A stretch of 64,000 nucleotides of DNA from assembly GCA_030374805.1 (NCBI GenBank), contig JARGSG010000258.1:1-64000 (forward strand), in the 5' to 3' direction. Numbering within the stretch: the first letter of the stretch is position 1; each line of letters begins with the position of its first letter. The stretch is from Gracilaria gracilis (lineage: Eukaryota; Rhodophyta; Florideophyceae; Gracilariales; Gracilariaceae). The translations under genes and the position numbers were made by a program. Below the pieces are notes generated by a model. It was not told the DNA's origin, did no database searches, and worked only from the letters and a program-made list of their open reading frames with translations. This document shows positions 21,611-32,984 of the stretch, in pieces.

Positions 21611-21680
21611 TGTAGAGATGAAGGAGGAGGGAGGCGTCTGGTTGAAGCTCTCTGCGCCTCCAACCTCCTTCATCTCTACA
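21611..21680. repeat. Foldback (MITE-like) element, copy 1
   Basis: Perfect 17-base arms (TGTAGAGATGAAGGAGG and its complement) flank the core GGCGTCTGGTTGAAGC continuing to GCGCCTCC. The core and right arm recur at 24642-24689. Confidence 0.7.
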
Positions 21681-22283
21681 GTCCGCCGCACGATACGGGG
21701 TCTCTTGAGCTTTTCTTGCAGCCAAGAGCTGCAGTAGTCTTCCCTCACAAATAAAGGACGCGATGGAATGAGTGAGGCGCAAAAATATATGTAACGTTCG
21801 TTTTTAAGGTTCTTTTGAAAGTATCGCTTGTATACTCGTGTATCTACATTGTTAAACAAGGGGGAAATCATATCTTTCATAGCTCTGCCAGAACGGTTTC
21901 CTATCGAATGGTTTTCGAATTTGTTGATACTCGTGTACCTTGTCCCTATAACCCCCTTCAAAAACTGAATGCCCTTAATAAAGCTCTTTTTCATTGAAAT
22001 CGGTACACACGATATTTTTTTGCGAACAAATGGAGCCTACGCAGAGCTGATACAACAACAGATACCAGATGTATAGGTTGTAGTGCAAAGCATGAACAAC
22101 GACTGTAGAGTACAATACGACTGCATAACGTTGTCAAAAGCCTCTCTCTGATAAGAGTGCCAAGGTTGAATACCTCCTCGGATTAAACCAAACGTGCATA
22201 TTTTGACGGATCATGTCAATCTTATTTATTTCTAGGATCCGTCTGAAAAGAACCAAGTGTCGTGCTGCGGACTGTACTTAGTA

Positions 22284-24397
22284 CAGTAAACCCTTGGTAG
22301 AGAGATACCGCGTAAGATGGATATCCATACTACAAGGATACGAAGTCCATCCACCAACCCCAGAAACGGATACGGATAATGGGATTCGATGCCCAAATCA
22401 GAAAAAGCAAATGATTCAAACACCATCATTTTTATGATACCTCTCCATCTTGATATAGTGATACCAATGAAAATGAAACATGAAATATGCAGCAGCCGTC
22501 AACAACTGCTTTCCAAACCGCAACAACCTCCACCTCCAAACCAAACGCCCAACTACATTACGTCACAGCGTTTTAATCTAGAGTAAGCCTTCCAAACTAG
22601 CGTACTGCAGTACGAAAGAACATCCGTCCCTTTTGTTGTCTCTGTTCTCCCTACAACCCTAAAGTCAACAATGGGCACCAGAATTGCTCTTACAAACAAG
22701 CAGAAAGAGCTTGTTCGCGATGAACATCGCCGTAGACAGCGCGAATGCCTTCCTGCTGACCAACAGTCTATGGCCATTTGGACCAAAGCAAAATTTAAAC
22801 TGCCTGAACCTCCCGGACAATCAACAATGTCCCGCATACTCAACAGTTCCGCCTCTGAGTCTGCAGCACCAGACCGCTACCGTATGCGCCAAGGAGCGTA
22901 TCCTCAATTTGAAAAAGGACTATTTGACTTGGTAATGACCCAGTTTTCTGAACGTAGAGCAATTAACGGACCGATGATCATAGAGTCTGCGCGGCGAATG
23001 ATGGTTGCGATGAATGAAAAACTTAACGAGGACAAAATGATTAAGCTTACTCTGAGTAACGCTTGGCTGTACAACTTCCAGAAACGCCATGGACTTCGTT
23101 GCCTGAAATCATATGGGGAAAGTGGAGACGCAGATGACGACGCCATTGAAGCCAATATTGCTTCGCTTAGAATGAAGGTTTCTCATTATAAGCCAGAAGA
23201 TTTTTAGGATGCAGATGAATTTGGATTATTCTATCGAATAACACCAGACAGGACGATTGCTGTCGAGCGTTTGCAAGGGGTCGTTAGAAGAAAAAGGTGA
23301 GACCGACATTTTTAGCCTGCGCTAATGCCGATATTTCTGATCGTGTTCCGTTTTTGATAATCGGAAAGTCACGACGTCCACGATATTTTAACAAAAAGTC
23401 TGGAGACGAACTAGGGTTCGATTATCACTGGAACGCCAAAGCTTGGATGACTGGGAGCATTTTTGTGTCGTGGCTTGCACGGTTTTCTGAACGTATTACG
23501 TTGCTTTCGACAACGAAGAAGGTTTTGCTACTTCTCGGTAATGTTAGTGTGCATGGCAGTGCGGAGGTTTTGCCAAATTTTTCGAATGTAGAGTTAGGTT
23601 TTCTCCCTCCTAACACCACTTCAAAAATCCAGCCTATGGACACCGGTATAATTGCCTGCCTGAAGAAAAGGTCCAGACGATATCTATACGAAAGGGCTTT
23701 AGATCAAATGGAGATACAGCTCAAAGATCTTTATAAGATTGATCAACTCTCCGCGATGAAGAAGGTGAAAGAAATATGGGAACAAGATATTTCGAACACC
23801 GTACATTGGAACTGTTGGATTCATACCGGTCTATAAGAAGGTTTGAGGATCAGGGACAGTACTGAAAATGAAGAGCAAAAGCAAACTGAGGAACTGACCT
23901 CTTTCGTTCGACAACTAGTGCCTGAAAGTTTGGTCAATCGCATTTCTATTGACGATTTGCTTAATGTTCAAGAGGAAAATGAGGAATGTACAAGTGCCAG
24001 GACTATTGAAAATATTATAGACTGCACACTGGAAGACATGGAAGTTAATGATGAGGACTGCGCAGAGCAAGACAAAGATTCTACGTTACTGGACGAGCTG
24101 TCTGTGGACAACAAACTAGGATACATAGCCGTAGTCGTTTTAATTTTAGAAGATGAGGGTCAATGCGAACGTTCTGTTCTGTGTGTGTTGAGAAAGACTC
24201 AACGCTCACTCCGAAGGCAGCGCATTGGAAGTATGACCCAGTCCCGTATAACCAACTTTTTTGACGCCCCAATAGACTAGGGGATGAGATCATTCCATTT
24301 CATGAGCCCAAATAGAGGTCCCTTGTTTTATTCTTCCCCACGCTATAAAGATATAGGGCTTGTCCACGCTCCACATCCATTTATCAAGGGTTTACTG
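22284..24397 (+). mobile_element. Full-length pogo/Tigger-like DNA transposon
   Basis: The element is bounded by inverted ends CAGTAAACCCTTG (left 22284, right end 24397). TA dinucleotides outside both ends (22282-22283 and 24398-24399) are the TA target duplication typical of Tc1/mariner/pogo elements. Length is 2,114 bases. It carries one transposase gene in the plus direction, broken by a stop and a frameshift. CAGT-type ends are characteristic of the pogo/Tigger group. Confidence 0.85.
22671..24280 (+). pseudogene. Pogo/Tigger-like transposase, broken
   Basis: The ATG at 22671 begins an N-terminal helix-turn-helix half (MGTRIALTNKQKELV, STMSRIL) followed by a second DNA-binding half of the CENP-B/Tc5 type (LTLSNAWLYNFQKRHGLR). 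A TAG at 23205-23207 comes just before the first catalytic block, DADEFGLFYR. A frame change near 23290 leads to GFDYHWNAKAWMTGSIF and the second catalytic block, which reads LLLLGNVSVHG: a Gly stands where the family has its catalytic Asp. The third block, IQPMDTGII, is intact. A further stop at 23834-23836 precedes the acidic C-terminal region, which ends in ITNFFDAPID. The mutated Asp alone would remove activity. Length without breaks is near 535 codons, usual for the group. Confidence 0.8.
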
Positions 24398-24399
24398 TA

Positions 24400-24690
24400 G
24401 ACTGTTGCGTATACGATTCAGATCAGGCAGTAGATTCCCTGATCTTAGTGCAGACGCGGGCAAGTGATAGCTGCCTACAGTAGAGGTGTGCTCCTGGCGA
24501 CTTGCGTGGGTGGCAGCTGGTGCGTAGGTGACGATCGCAACAGCCCGACTCCAACAAGCGTTTCAGGAGAGTCTGGGATGCCCCAGACTCTCTACTTAAC
24601 GAGCCGAGAATGGCAAAGTAAATGAAGAAGACCCCGAGGCCGGCGTCTGGTTGAAGCTCTCTGCGCCTCCCTCCTCCTTCATCTCTACAC
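24400..24690. repeat. Region with foldback element copy 2 and hairpin
   Basis: 24642-24689 repeats the core and right arm of the foldback element at 21611-21680; its left arm is diverged. At about 24569-24594 there is a separate perfect hairpin (GAGAGTCTGGG / CCCAGACTCTC with a short loop). Confidence 0.6.
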
Positions 24691-24884
24691 CAAGGTATCG
24701 CAAGATACACGACAAACATGCCCATAGCGTTTGGGGATTAAGCTCGGGGCATTTTGGTCAGTCGTAGAGCAACTGTCTGGCGAGCGGAACGTCTCTCTAG
24801 GTCTTCTGGCCCGCACAAAAAGTGAACGCGTCCGAAGTAATGCAAGTTATGGCGCTGGTGTTTGCTGCTGTCAATCTTAAGGCT

Positions 24885-25649
24885 GGTGCAAATTTCGACT
24901 TGGTATATCTGAAAAAATTATGAATGCTCAAGAGTGTGCGGTTAAAGCAGTTTTTAAACGTACTAAACAAATACTTACAGTGCCAAACGTGAATTTAAAA
25001 CAGAAATATTCGTTTTGTCTAATAGATTAGTTATTATTGCTCCTAATCACAATAAAGGTTTCCAGTCAGATATTGATATATTTAACGATAGCATTTTCAA
25101 TCACAAAACAGCTTGGCGAAAGCGTAGCAACGAAAGCTCAATTTTGTTTTAGATGCCAGAGATTTACTAAAAAAATATACTAACCAATGGGGTGTTTTAA
25201 GAGAAGAAGAATACAAAACAGTGACTGAGCACGGGGCATGCTATTATTTGAAGAAGAACCCGAAAAATGGCTGTCTGACGATAGTCAAAGAAGCTACAAA
25301 TAATAATATTTTATTCGATCGTGTAATCGTGGAAAATGTTTTTGGGCTTCTATCGCAGCTTTGGATGGTTTTTGGGTCAAAACATCTATGTAGCGAGACG
25401 TTTTATGATGGAATTATTAATGTTATCTATTGCTATGACCAATGGTCGTATTTTACGTCATCCGCTACGAGACGGGGACGGTGATTTCTATGATCCTGTG
25501 TTAAAAATTTCTTGCGTTCTATCGGGGAAGAAATATCTAGGAAACGAAAGTTGAGTCAAGATAAATATCGTGCTAAGAAGAAAGGCCGCTCTAAAGCTAC
25601 TTTGGGTCAAATTGAATCTGACGATGAGGCCATCAGTCCGCACAATTAG
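24885..25649 (+). pseudogene. DDE_Tnp_4 (HARBI/PIF-type) transposase relic, AT-rich
   Basis: Fragments in three frames follow the order of a DDE_Tnp_4 transposase. EIFVLSNRLVIIAPNHNKGFQSD is the region around the first acidic residues. NQWGVLREEEYKTVTEHG stands at the place of the usual 'D-x-GYQG' block, diverged. VIVENVFGLLSQLWMVF is the third-Glu block, VENxFG. After a frame change near 25430 comes HPLRDGDGDFYDP, and a basic tail (RAKKKGRSK) follows a stop at 25553. Base composition is much more AT-rich than its neighbours, suggesting another origin or age. No terminal repeats were found. Confidence 0.6.
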
Positions 25650-26896
25650 TCGATTTTCACGTAAAATACTCATCGCTTTGCTCTAGCTTTGCATTTGCGC
25701 ATAATAATGTGGTTTTGCTTTGTTACATTAATTGTACTTGATTAAATTCTATTGCGTTTCTGCCTAACATTTTCCTAGAACATATTGTATTGGTCCTCAA
25801 CAAAGTAATCTGGTTTTAACCTTCTTTTTGTTTTGGAGACCCATACGTCATGTGGTACGATGGGGGCGCACGAGAAGTTTGAGAATTGACTTTTTCCATG
25901 TGGAAACGAAGGAGTTAATGAAGAAGACTGGGATTGAACTTGAGCTGAGCAAGTCGATTTGTACATGGATTAAGAGTGTACGAGAAGGTAGAGGATGCAG
26001 AAGCCGGTGGGCGTAATGGAAGACAGTATGGACAAATGCGCGGCACAAAGAGGTGATGTGTGGCGACAACGGCAATGACGAAAATGGAGGTGACAGTAGG
26101 GCTGCAGCCTAACTTTACGCGAGGCTGCCAATGCTGCAGAAGTAAAGCATAATGAAAAGTGTTGTTGTGGAGTGAGAAGGAGGACCATGAGAGCTTACAT
26201 CAGTCTTGACGTGACGTGTTTGCTGTAGAACAGCTCTACCAAATCGTGGTCCACATCATGCCAGAATGGTCTTGCTTTTCACCTTATTCGCACGCATAAG
26301 TTTTGCTCCTCAGGTGAGCGGGCATTGCCGGAAGAAGAAAACTGTGAATAAGGTTTCCGTGGGTCATACTGCCGCGCCTTGAGTCCATTTATGGCCGGTG
26401 ATAACTGGCAGCCCCTTACCTTCCATTGTTTCCTGCTATCGAAGGTAATTTGTAAGGGTTATCAACTGGCACGAGAGTGCGATATTAGAAAGCTATTGAT
26501 TGGTTAAAAAGCCCTTGAAAGTTGCCAAGTTGAAACGGTCCAACAATAAAAGGAGGGTGCCTGATCTATATTTTATTTTCTGTTTCTTTTTGCTCCGCAG
26601 TTCTGGTGGTAGGTGTTCAAACTTATGTTTTATTCTGTCAATTTCTTTTTCTCTGGAGTTCTGTTGGAGACTATGATGAACTGCTTGTGCTAGGAAAAAT
26701 CTTCGCAAGCGCTGTTGGAAAAACGAAGCTCTGAAGCGCGTCATCTATGTATGTGTCATGTTAATTGGTCTTTTTTTAGCTATAATATGATCATGCTCAA
26801 ATATCTTCAGTTTCTTCACGACTGACTCTACAACAGCGATTCGCTGTATGATTGATCACAGCTTTTTTTCCCGAACGCAATCGTTGTTCAACTTGA
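25650..26896. other. Intergenic stretch; possible promoter of next gene
   Basis: No gene is recognised in about 1.25 kb. TATAATATGA at 26781 lies 116 bases before the ATG at 26897 and is a candidate TATA element. Confidence 0.45.
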
Positions 26897-28102
26897 ATGC
26901 CCTTCGAACAGCATCATGTGTTTCAATTGCTTAAAAGCACAGGGAAGCCGTCCCGAGCGCACCTCCCACTTGCTCGTAGCCCAAGCACCATGGTGGTTAT
27001 TCGTCTCAAGTCGCCGTTTGTCAGCCTTATCTTCTCAACTATTTCAGTGTTTGCAGAATTCGCTCTTTTCACAGCTATCGTGCTCTTCAATCGCTACGTT
27101 GAGTGCGTCGCTCTGCAAAAGGGGCGCTCAATAAGTGTGCGTCGTCATCAACGTCGAGTGAACATAATTTCTTATACAGCGCTGCTCATCTTCTTTATTC
27201 TGGAAATCGTCACCTCATTTGTCACCGAACCGGCGCTCAGACTGCCTCTTACCGATCAGCAATGCATCGCTACCGATGCACTCCCGCGTCTGGAGCAGTC
27301 CTCCGGTGTGTTTCCGGAGGAAGTCACAATCATTGTGGAATGCATTGGCTTCAAAAACAATTCGGTTGTGGTTCGAGCTGGAAATTACAGCAAAGTGGAG
27401 AAGAGAGTGAAATGCAGTAACTCGACGCTCATCGATTTCCCCGTTCTAAGTCCTGTGGAATATATTCTTGACGGCGCAAACGAGCCTTCGTCAGAAAACC
27501 CAAATCCTGATCCTCTACTTTTCTGTCGTGACGGCGGCTGTGTAGTTGCTCGAACAGTACGCTCGGAGGCTGGCTCGGGCGGTACGTTGATAGGCATGTC
27601 AGACTTTATCGAGAGGGAAAGTCTAAACCTACTACGCGAGGAACAAACACCACTTCCAGTGTTGTACACTACTATATATTTTGAATGCGAGGGTTGTCTG
27701 CAACGGTTTGCAAGACGTCTGTTGAGTGCCTATAATCAAAACAGTAGCGATCCTATGGAGTCTCGCCGTAGAGCGTTCTTAGGTTCAGAAGAACGCACAT
27801 GTCCGTTCGGCGAAGAATTATCAGATACGGAAGTTCCAATAGGTCTGGTGTACAGCGTAACTGTCGTGTGGGCTCTATCATTCTTATCAGTCTTGGCAAC
27901 CATCTTGCTTAGACGGCACATATTTTACGATATTAGTAACCCCTTACATTGGGCCAAGAAGACGAAGCACAGCGATGATCAACTGATTGACGGAGATCCT
28001 ATTGTCATGACTATTCACGAAAATGGAAAACAGGTAGTTTACGTATCTGGTACTGCTTCCGAGGCTACTGATATGGTCAGCAGGTTTGCATTCGGGATGT
28101 GA
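26897..28102 (+). CDS. Three-helix membrane protein with large extracytoplasmic domain
   Basis: The open frame gives 401 residues from the ATG at 26897. An internal ATG at 26990 in a better context (ACCATGG) would give 370 residues and may be the true start. Membrane segments lie at about 41-64 (FVSLIFSTISVFAEFALFTAIVLF), 89-110 (ISYTALLIFFILEIVTSFV) and 315-338 (GLVYSVTVVWALSFLSVLATILL). A basic loop RRHQRR separates the first two. Between the second and third lies a domain of about 200 residues with several Cys and possible N-glycosylation sites (NNS, NYS, NST, NQNSS). The C-terminal tail is about 63 residues. No family was recognised. The single clean frame and sensible topology make it a real gene, probably a surface or endomembrane protein. 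Confidence 0.7.
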   Translation: MPFEQHHVFQLLKSTGKPSRAHLPLARSPSTMVVIRLKSPFVSLIFSTISVFAEFALFTAIVLFNRYVECVALQKGRSISVRRHQRRVNIISYTALLIFFILEIVTSFVTEPALRLPLTDQQCIATDALPRLEQSSGVFPEEVTIIVECIGFKNNSVVVRAGNYSKVEKRVKCSNSTLIDFPVLSPVEYILDGANEPSSENPNPDPLLFCRDGGCVVARTVRSEAGSGGTLIGMSDFIERESLNLLREEQTPLPVLYTTIYFECEGCLQRFARRLLSAYNQNSSDPMESRRRAFLGSEERTCPFGEELSDTEVPIGLVYSVTVVWALSFLSVLATILLRRHIFYDISNPLHWAKKTKHSDDQLIDGDPIVMTIHENGKQVVYVSGTASEATDMVSRFAFGM

Positions 28103-30130
28103 TGATTTTTATAGTTCTAATCAGTTCTGTCAAGGCTACAAAACGGTTGAAGATACCGACTCAAACTGTCTCCGTCGTTTATTGCAGTTGCCGGGTTAAG
28201 ACAGCTTAGAACCGTCAGGGTTCATGTCTGGTGCTGCGACTCTACGATCGCGCCTTCGCGATCGCTTTGTTCGTGGCGGCAATCCGCGCTTGATCGTTTC
28301 TAGAAATAGTTTTTCTTCCTCCTTTTCTCTCGCTCTCGTCCTCACTACCCCCACGTCTTGGGATTGTTTTTTCATCTTGAGATATTTCTAAAAAAAGTGT
28401 TCTGGTGGCAGCAAGAAATCTCTTCTGCTCTTCTTGTTGCATTGAACCAAACTATCCACTGCATGGATGGTCGCACATTACATGCAAAAAACTGGATTTG
28501 AACTCGCGACTGACGAGGGGGGGACAGTGGCGTCGTGCGCTCGGCTCGCCTATTGCGAAGGCGTGGGATTGCCGTAGGAAAAGCTGGGCGTCGCTAAGGA
28601 TGTCGAAGGCGCTATCATCGCGCGGCAAGAATTTGCCAGCATGAAGTAAGAGAGAAAGTGCTTCATTTCATTTGCGGATGGATGGTTCAGCGCCGTTGTC
28701 AGGCCGCCGTCGTGCTCTGCAGCACCCTGTAATTTTATACACCCACACCTGCCTCCTGCAGGTGCGTCATTTCGCTGTTGGGACGCACACTTGAAGTGGA
28801 TTTTATCTCAGGGCGACAGGTTGTCTTCGCCCTTGTCCCTAGCGCTGTAGAACAGATTGTTAAGCAGTCAATAAGGTGTGGGAGGAAAGTGAAAAGGTGC
28901 CAAACCCCATGTAGAGGGTGAAGCAGGTTCTTCACTTTCAGTCAGGGCGAAGACAAACGCCGTTCAAAAACGGCTCATAGCCTGACAATAATCTTGTTCG
29001 ACGCAAAGACACGGAAGCAATGGAAAGGTTTCTTTTCAAGGAGAAAGAGTTGCCTCGAAGGTGGGCGTCACAGAGACTGACGCCAGGGAGGCTTTTATAC
29101 AGCTCAGCAAGGTATAGAGCTAAACATAAACAAATGGTCTGAAATAGAGTGGCACCGGTCCACTAAGCGTACATGAGGCTACCGTTACCCACCCGTTTAT
29201 GGTTCACGAGACTATGGTGCCCGAGGTATGTACATGCCCGTTTATAGTTCACGAGACCATAGTGTCTGAACTAGTTCAAATAGACATCCTGGCATAGGAT
29301 GTGCTTCGGTTCCGATCCAGTTTCCAGTCTAGTTTCCAGTCTAGTCAGCAGTGATGCAGCTTCGTGCTTTCGCTCAAAGGTACCACCGTACTACAACGGT
29401 AACACGTTGTACCGAGCACTTTCGTCTCTATTGTCTTACATGGTCGTAGTATTCAACTATTCAAGATACGACCATACAAAGATATAAAACCTAACTTTAA
29501 CCGTTACAAAGGATAGCCCCCTTGAACCTCACAAACAAAAGGTCCTGGTGACGTGATGACCGCACTCATAGACCATGACTCTTGAGAAAAGTACTCATAG
29601 AGTAATTGGGATTTGTAGCAGGGAATCAAAGTCTTCCTTGCACATGACCGTCAGGAGTTAGAAGACAGCCTTTCTGCACGGTTGGATGTAGTGACCGCGC
29701 CCTACTTGCGCTGACCTTCGAGTGTTTCAAACGCTCTATTACTTCAGAGAGCCTACTGCTCATATGCTCACGTTCTCGGCTTCATTTAATTTTGCCGTGT
29801 CTGCGAGTTGGCAAGATCTGTATATTGTCATTTGCAATAAAACTCACCACATCGTTCTCCATAACATAAGTCAAAACGTACTGCCACTTGGTTCAAGCTA
29901 TTTGTCCCATCCTTTGATAAATGCGTCGCGTCGAGAGAAACCCCTGCCGTTACCTGGACGACGAAATATAACTTTGTAGGATGTCATCAGGGAAGAGCGG
30001 TAAATGGCATAGCTACAAGTATCTTTACCTACTAAAATGATAGGCTACGATTCGATTTCTACTTTCACATAACTAAAACAAGTATAATAAAGACTGACCA
30101 CAGACAGTTAACAGAACAAATTTAAAGCCA
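28103..30130. other. Long intergenic stretch with a direct repeat
   Basis: No gene is recognised in 2 kb. A 30-base direct repeat is described separately. A basic 66-residue frame (28242-28442, minus, ATG at 28442) has no motifs and was not called. Near 29315-29340 AGTTTCCAGTCT occurs twice in a row. Confidence 0.45.
29192..29266. repeat. 30-base direct repeat pair
   Basis: 29192-29221 and 29237-29266 share CCCGTTTATRGTTCACGAG continuing to ACYATRGTGYC with three transitions. Confidence 0.75.
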
Positions 30131-30320
30131 AATAGTTTACACAAGTTCAAACGCTTCAGCTTCCATTTTGACTGCGTACTCTTCAACTGCAGCTTTCAGC
30201 TCGATGTAGACCATACGTTCTGCACCATCTTTCCACCCTAGATTATATTTTTGAGTCAACGTGGCACTCGCGATATGAGCCCTCGGGTTGGATATTTTCC
30301 CTCGGCTCCAAAACAATCCT
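30131..30320 (-). pseudogene. C-terminal fragment related to the decayed gene at 45014-45878
   Basis: The minus strand reads ATLTQKYNLGWKDGAERM followed by VYIELKAAVEEYA and a stop. The gene at 45014-45445 has LLQTKNLGWLDSESK followed by IVYVEMEQAFVDQY at its C-terminus. The shared NLGW and VYIE/VYVE blocks at the same spacing point to homology. No more of the gene can be read upstream. Confidence 0.4.
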
Positions 30321-30717
30321 ACTGCAAGTACGTGTACATATCGTATACGTGTCTTCGTATTGTAACTTTTGGTCTTTTACTACTTTTTTTCATAAACCTT
30401 CTCTTGTGGCAATTGACAGTGTCAATTTGACACTGCATGAGGCGAGAATCCCGCCGTACGCCGTTGCTTGTTGAAGGTGTAACCTTACCGACGGTAGAAG
30501 GTTAACCCAGGGTTATCCCTCGTTACCGCGACCTGCAATAGTAACTTTCTTCCCTATCCTTGTCCCCGTCCCTGTCCCTCCCTTTCCTCACGCTTTCACC
30601 CGTACAAAAATCCCTGCATCTCGAACACTAAGTGGGAAAGGAAAGCGTGAGACTTCCGACCTGATCTGCACCTTCTCATTACGTTCCAGGCGATGATGCA
30701 GGTCAGAGTCATGTTAG

Positions 30718-31437
30718 TCAAGAGAATGAACACCCTCTACAACACGAGAAACTTGGAGGTCTTCTGCGCCTGCGAAATGAGCAAGCACTGCAACAGCTTC
30801 CAAACGGGCGACCAATCCCAGTAGCGGCTTCTTGGCTTTGAATAGGACCCGCACCAATGATCCCGCCTGACTCAGGCAGCTGCTCCGCTTCTTCCACAGC
30901 TGGAGGTGGAGTTCCGACCTCTGGTGGATGTGCAACGTTGGAAGCGGGTGTAACACGCGTGCATTTGGTCGGGAAAGCAAAGTTCCGAACTGCTTTCCAT
31001 GAAACCGCGATTGGAGTTCCTTCAGACTTGGGAATCATGGCCCGGAAATCCACAACTGCATTGGAGCCCACTCTGCTCGTTGAAAACAGCAGGAGCAAGT
31101 TCTCGTCGTTGTCTGGTTTGATAATGTTGCACACGAATTCTTCCTGCTTCTCGGAAACACATGAATCTCGGTTGCACGATATTGTAATTGGAGCAGAACG
31201 GTCTTGCGATATATTTTGGAGCGGAAACACATCGGGCCTGACAGTGGAGGTTGCAATTTCTGAATCGCTACTTTCATAATCGATCCGCACTCCAGTAGAG
31301 ACAACAGTTTCCAAAGAGAGAGAACCAAATACAGAGCTATCACCATCCTCTCTGGGAGAGATCGGCATAGATTGAACTGGAGAAAAGAACAAATGGATGA
31401 AGAGGAAGGAGAGCAGCGCAACGGTTTTCGTTGCCAT
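30718..31437 (-). CDS. Secreted ten-cysteine family protein D
   Basis: This intronless gene encodes 239 residues with an ATG at 31437. The signal peptide is MATKTVALLSFLFIHLFFSPVQS. A variable acidic/Ser-Thr region (to about residue 85) precedes the conserved part: SCNRDSC (C-x4-C), EEFVC nine residues on, IPKSEGTPIAVSW, and TKCTRV. A Pro-rich spacer (EVGTPPPAVEEAEQLPESGG) then leads to GRPFGSCCSAC, RRRRRPP, SCCRGC at the C-terminus. It is the nearest relative of protein B, 20 kb away, and has exactly the same length. The five-Arg run between the CCxxC motifs is a candidate dibasic-type processing site; this is inference. A strong inverted repeat sits about 180 bases upstream. Function is unknown. 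Confidence 0.8.
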   Translation of the reverse strand: MATKTVALLSFLFIHLFFSPVQSMPISPREDGDSSVFGSLSLETVVSTGVRIDYESSDSEIATSTVRPDVFPLQNISQDRSAPITISCNRDSCVSEKQEEFVCNIIKPDNDENLLLLFSTSRVGSNAVVDFRAMIPKSEGTPIAVSWKAVRNFAFPTKCTRVTPASNVAHPPEVGTPPPAVEEAEQLPESGGIIGAGPIQSQEAATGIGRPFGSCCSACSFRRRRRPPSFSCCRGCSFS

Positions 31438-31614
31438 GGTGTAAACGTTTTAGAAAACTTCAGCGGGAGGGAAGGCAGAAATGAGATACCAAACCAACCG
31501 ATTATGTGTCGCTCGAAGAAAGAGGACGGCCAAGCGAGGGGGCTCATCTTCAGCTATCTCTCAGTAAAAGCACTCGAGTTGCAGCTGCTCCGCGAGGCTG
31601 TTAAGTACCGATTG

Positions 31615-31690
31615 AAACGGGTTGGGCAACGATGAACAGAATGCCTATAAGGTTAGTAGGCATTCTGTTCATCGTTGCCAAACCCGGTTT
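31615..31690. repeat. Inverted repeat with 9-base loop upstream of ten-Cys gene D
   Basis: Left arm 31615-31647 and right arm 31657-31690 pair almost completely (core GCAACGATGAACAGAATGCC with its complement). One or two unpaired bases occur in the outer AAACCGGGTTTGG part. It could be a foldback transposon or a regulatory hairpin; it is not a plausible terminator for gene D, which starts here and runs away. Confidence 0.75.
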
Positions 31691-32876
31691 AAAAGTTCAA
31701 AGAGTTTAAACAGATTCTACGAAGATACGAAGATTAGTTACGTGTACTTATAATACTTGTGTAGGTAAGCGCTGAAGCTCCTTGCTGCCGAGAGAATGTT
31801 GGTCCTTTCGGCAACGTGTGTGTGGAAGCAGTCGCAGAAATGACCAGATCTGATGTGTTTGTTTTGATGTGATGTGCTCTGTCTTGCGGTTATAACCTAA
31901 CTTAGTGCATTTCCATCTTTACAAGCTTATAAACTACTTACCCTTGTGGATCTAGTTAATGACCCACGCAGGCACCTGGTTAAACTGACGCTTCACCATA
32001 TCTCACTTCGCAAATTCTCCTCTACCCAGCGATACCAATTCAAAACACTTTACGAAATGGAACGCAGCGTCTGCCAGTTCTAAAGTAAGGTTTCAGAATA
32101 TAGAAAATGGCTACTTATTGCCTTCTTACGTTAGGCTTCTTTGGTAAATCTTTATTTCTGGGAAGTGTAGGAGGCACAGACCGGCAGAACCGTACGGTCT
32201 GCTACACCAATGGCCACAGGCCATTGCGTTGAGTGAGACACAGAATGTCCTCACTGCTCCTGCGTTACGGGAGGTCCTCGCTGCTCCTTCAGGGTGAGGA
32301 GGGTGGGAGATTTCGATAAAGATCGTTAGCGTGAGCGCAGTCGCGACCGACAGTCACGGAGAATCGGCGTAGATGGTAGATGGTCGGCAACAGCCGGGCA
32401 ACAGCGACTGAGCAGGATGTACATGTGTTGCGCGCCAGAACGGCGGCGGCTGACTACCAAGTCAGTGGCCGCATAGAGATCAACCGTCCAGCCATCTCCA
32501 GTGCGGAAATGAATCTGCTTCTATGAATCTGCTTCTGCGTTCCTAGAAATTCCATTTTCAAAAAGATGTCTCTACAAAGAAATTGTACTTTAAATAGAGG
32601 AAGGCGATTTGTTCCTTTGTGTATAGCAAGTTTTCTATTCTTCATTTCATAATTTACATACATTTTGTCGAACAATTTTGTGCGTTGACGTTATTCTGTT
32701 TGCTATTTTTTTCACATTCATTATATCTACTTTTTCAACCCTGGAGCGGATAATATCATCATTATTATGAAGTAACTAAAGCACAAAGTATTCCTTTTCG
32801 TTTATTATTGCAACCCCGATGTTCCGTTCGAAAAAACTGTCCCTTTTCGCTCCCAGAAGGACAGATTGAGATTGCG

Positions 32877-32883
32877 TAAATAA
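32877..32883 (+). promoter_or_regulatory. TATA-like box of C2H2 gene 1
   Basis: TAAATAA, conserved at the same place (108 versus 107 bases before the upstream ATG) in unit 2. Confidence 0.45.
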
Positions 32884-32984
32884 GTTCATCTCCTTCTTGC
32901 CCTTCCAGCATCAAGTCACAGGTACTCACCGCTGACACAAGTTTATTGTTTCCAAAGCTGTGCCAATTTTTTTAAGTACTAACC

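Noticed and set aside
28480..28530. TTTGAACTCGCGAC resembling the T-loop of a tRNA on the minus strand
   Set aside because: The stem bases do not pair and no acceptor, D-arm or anticodon arm can be drawn.
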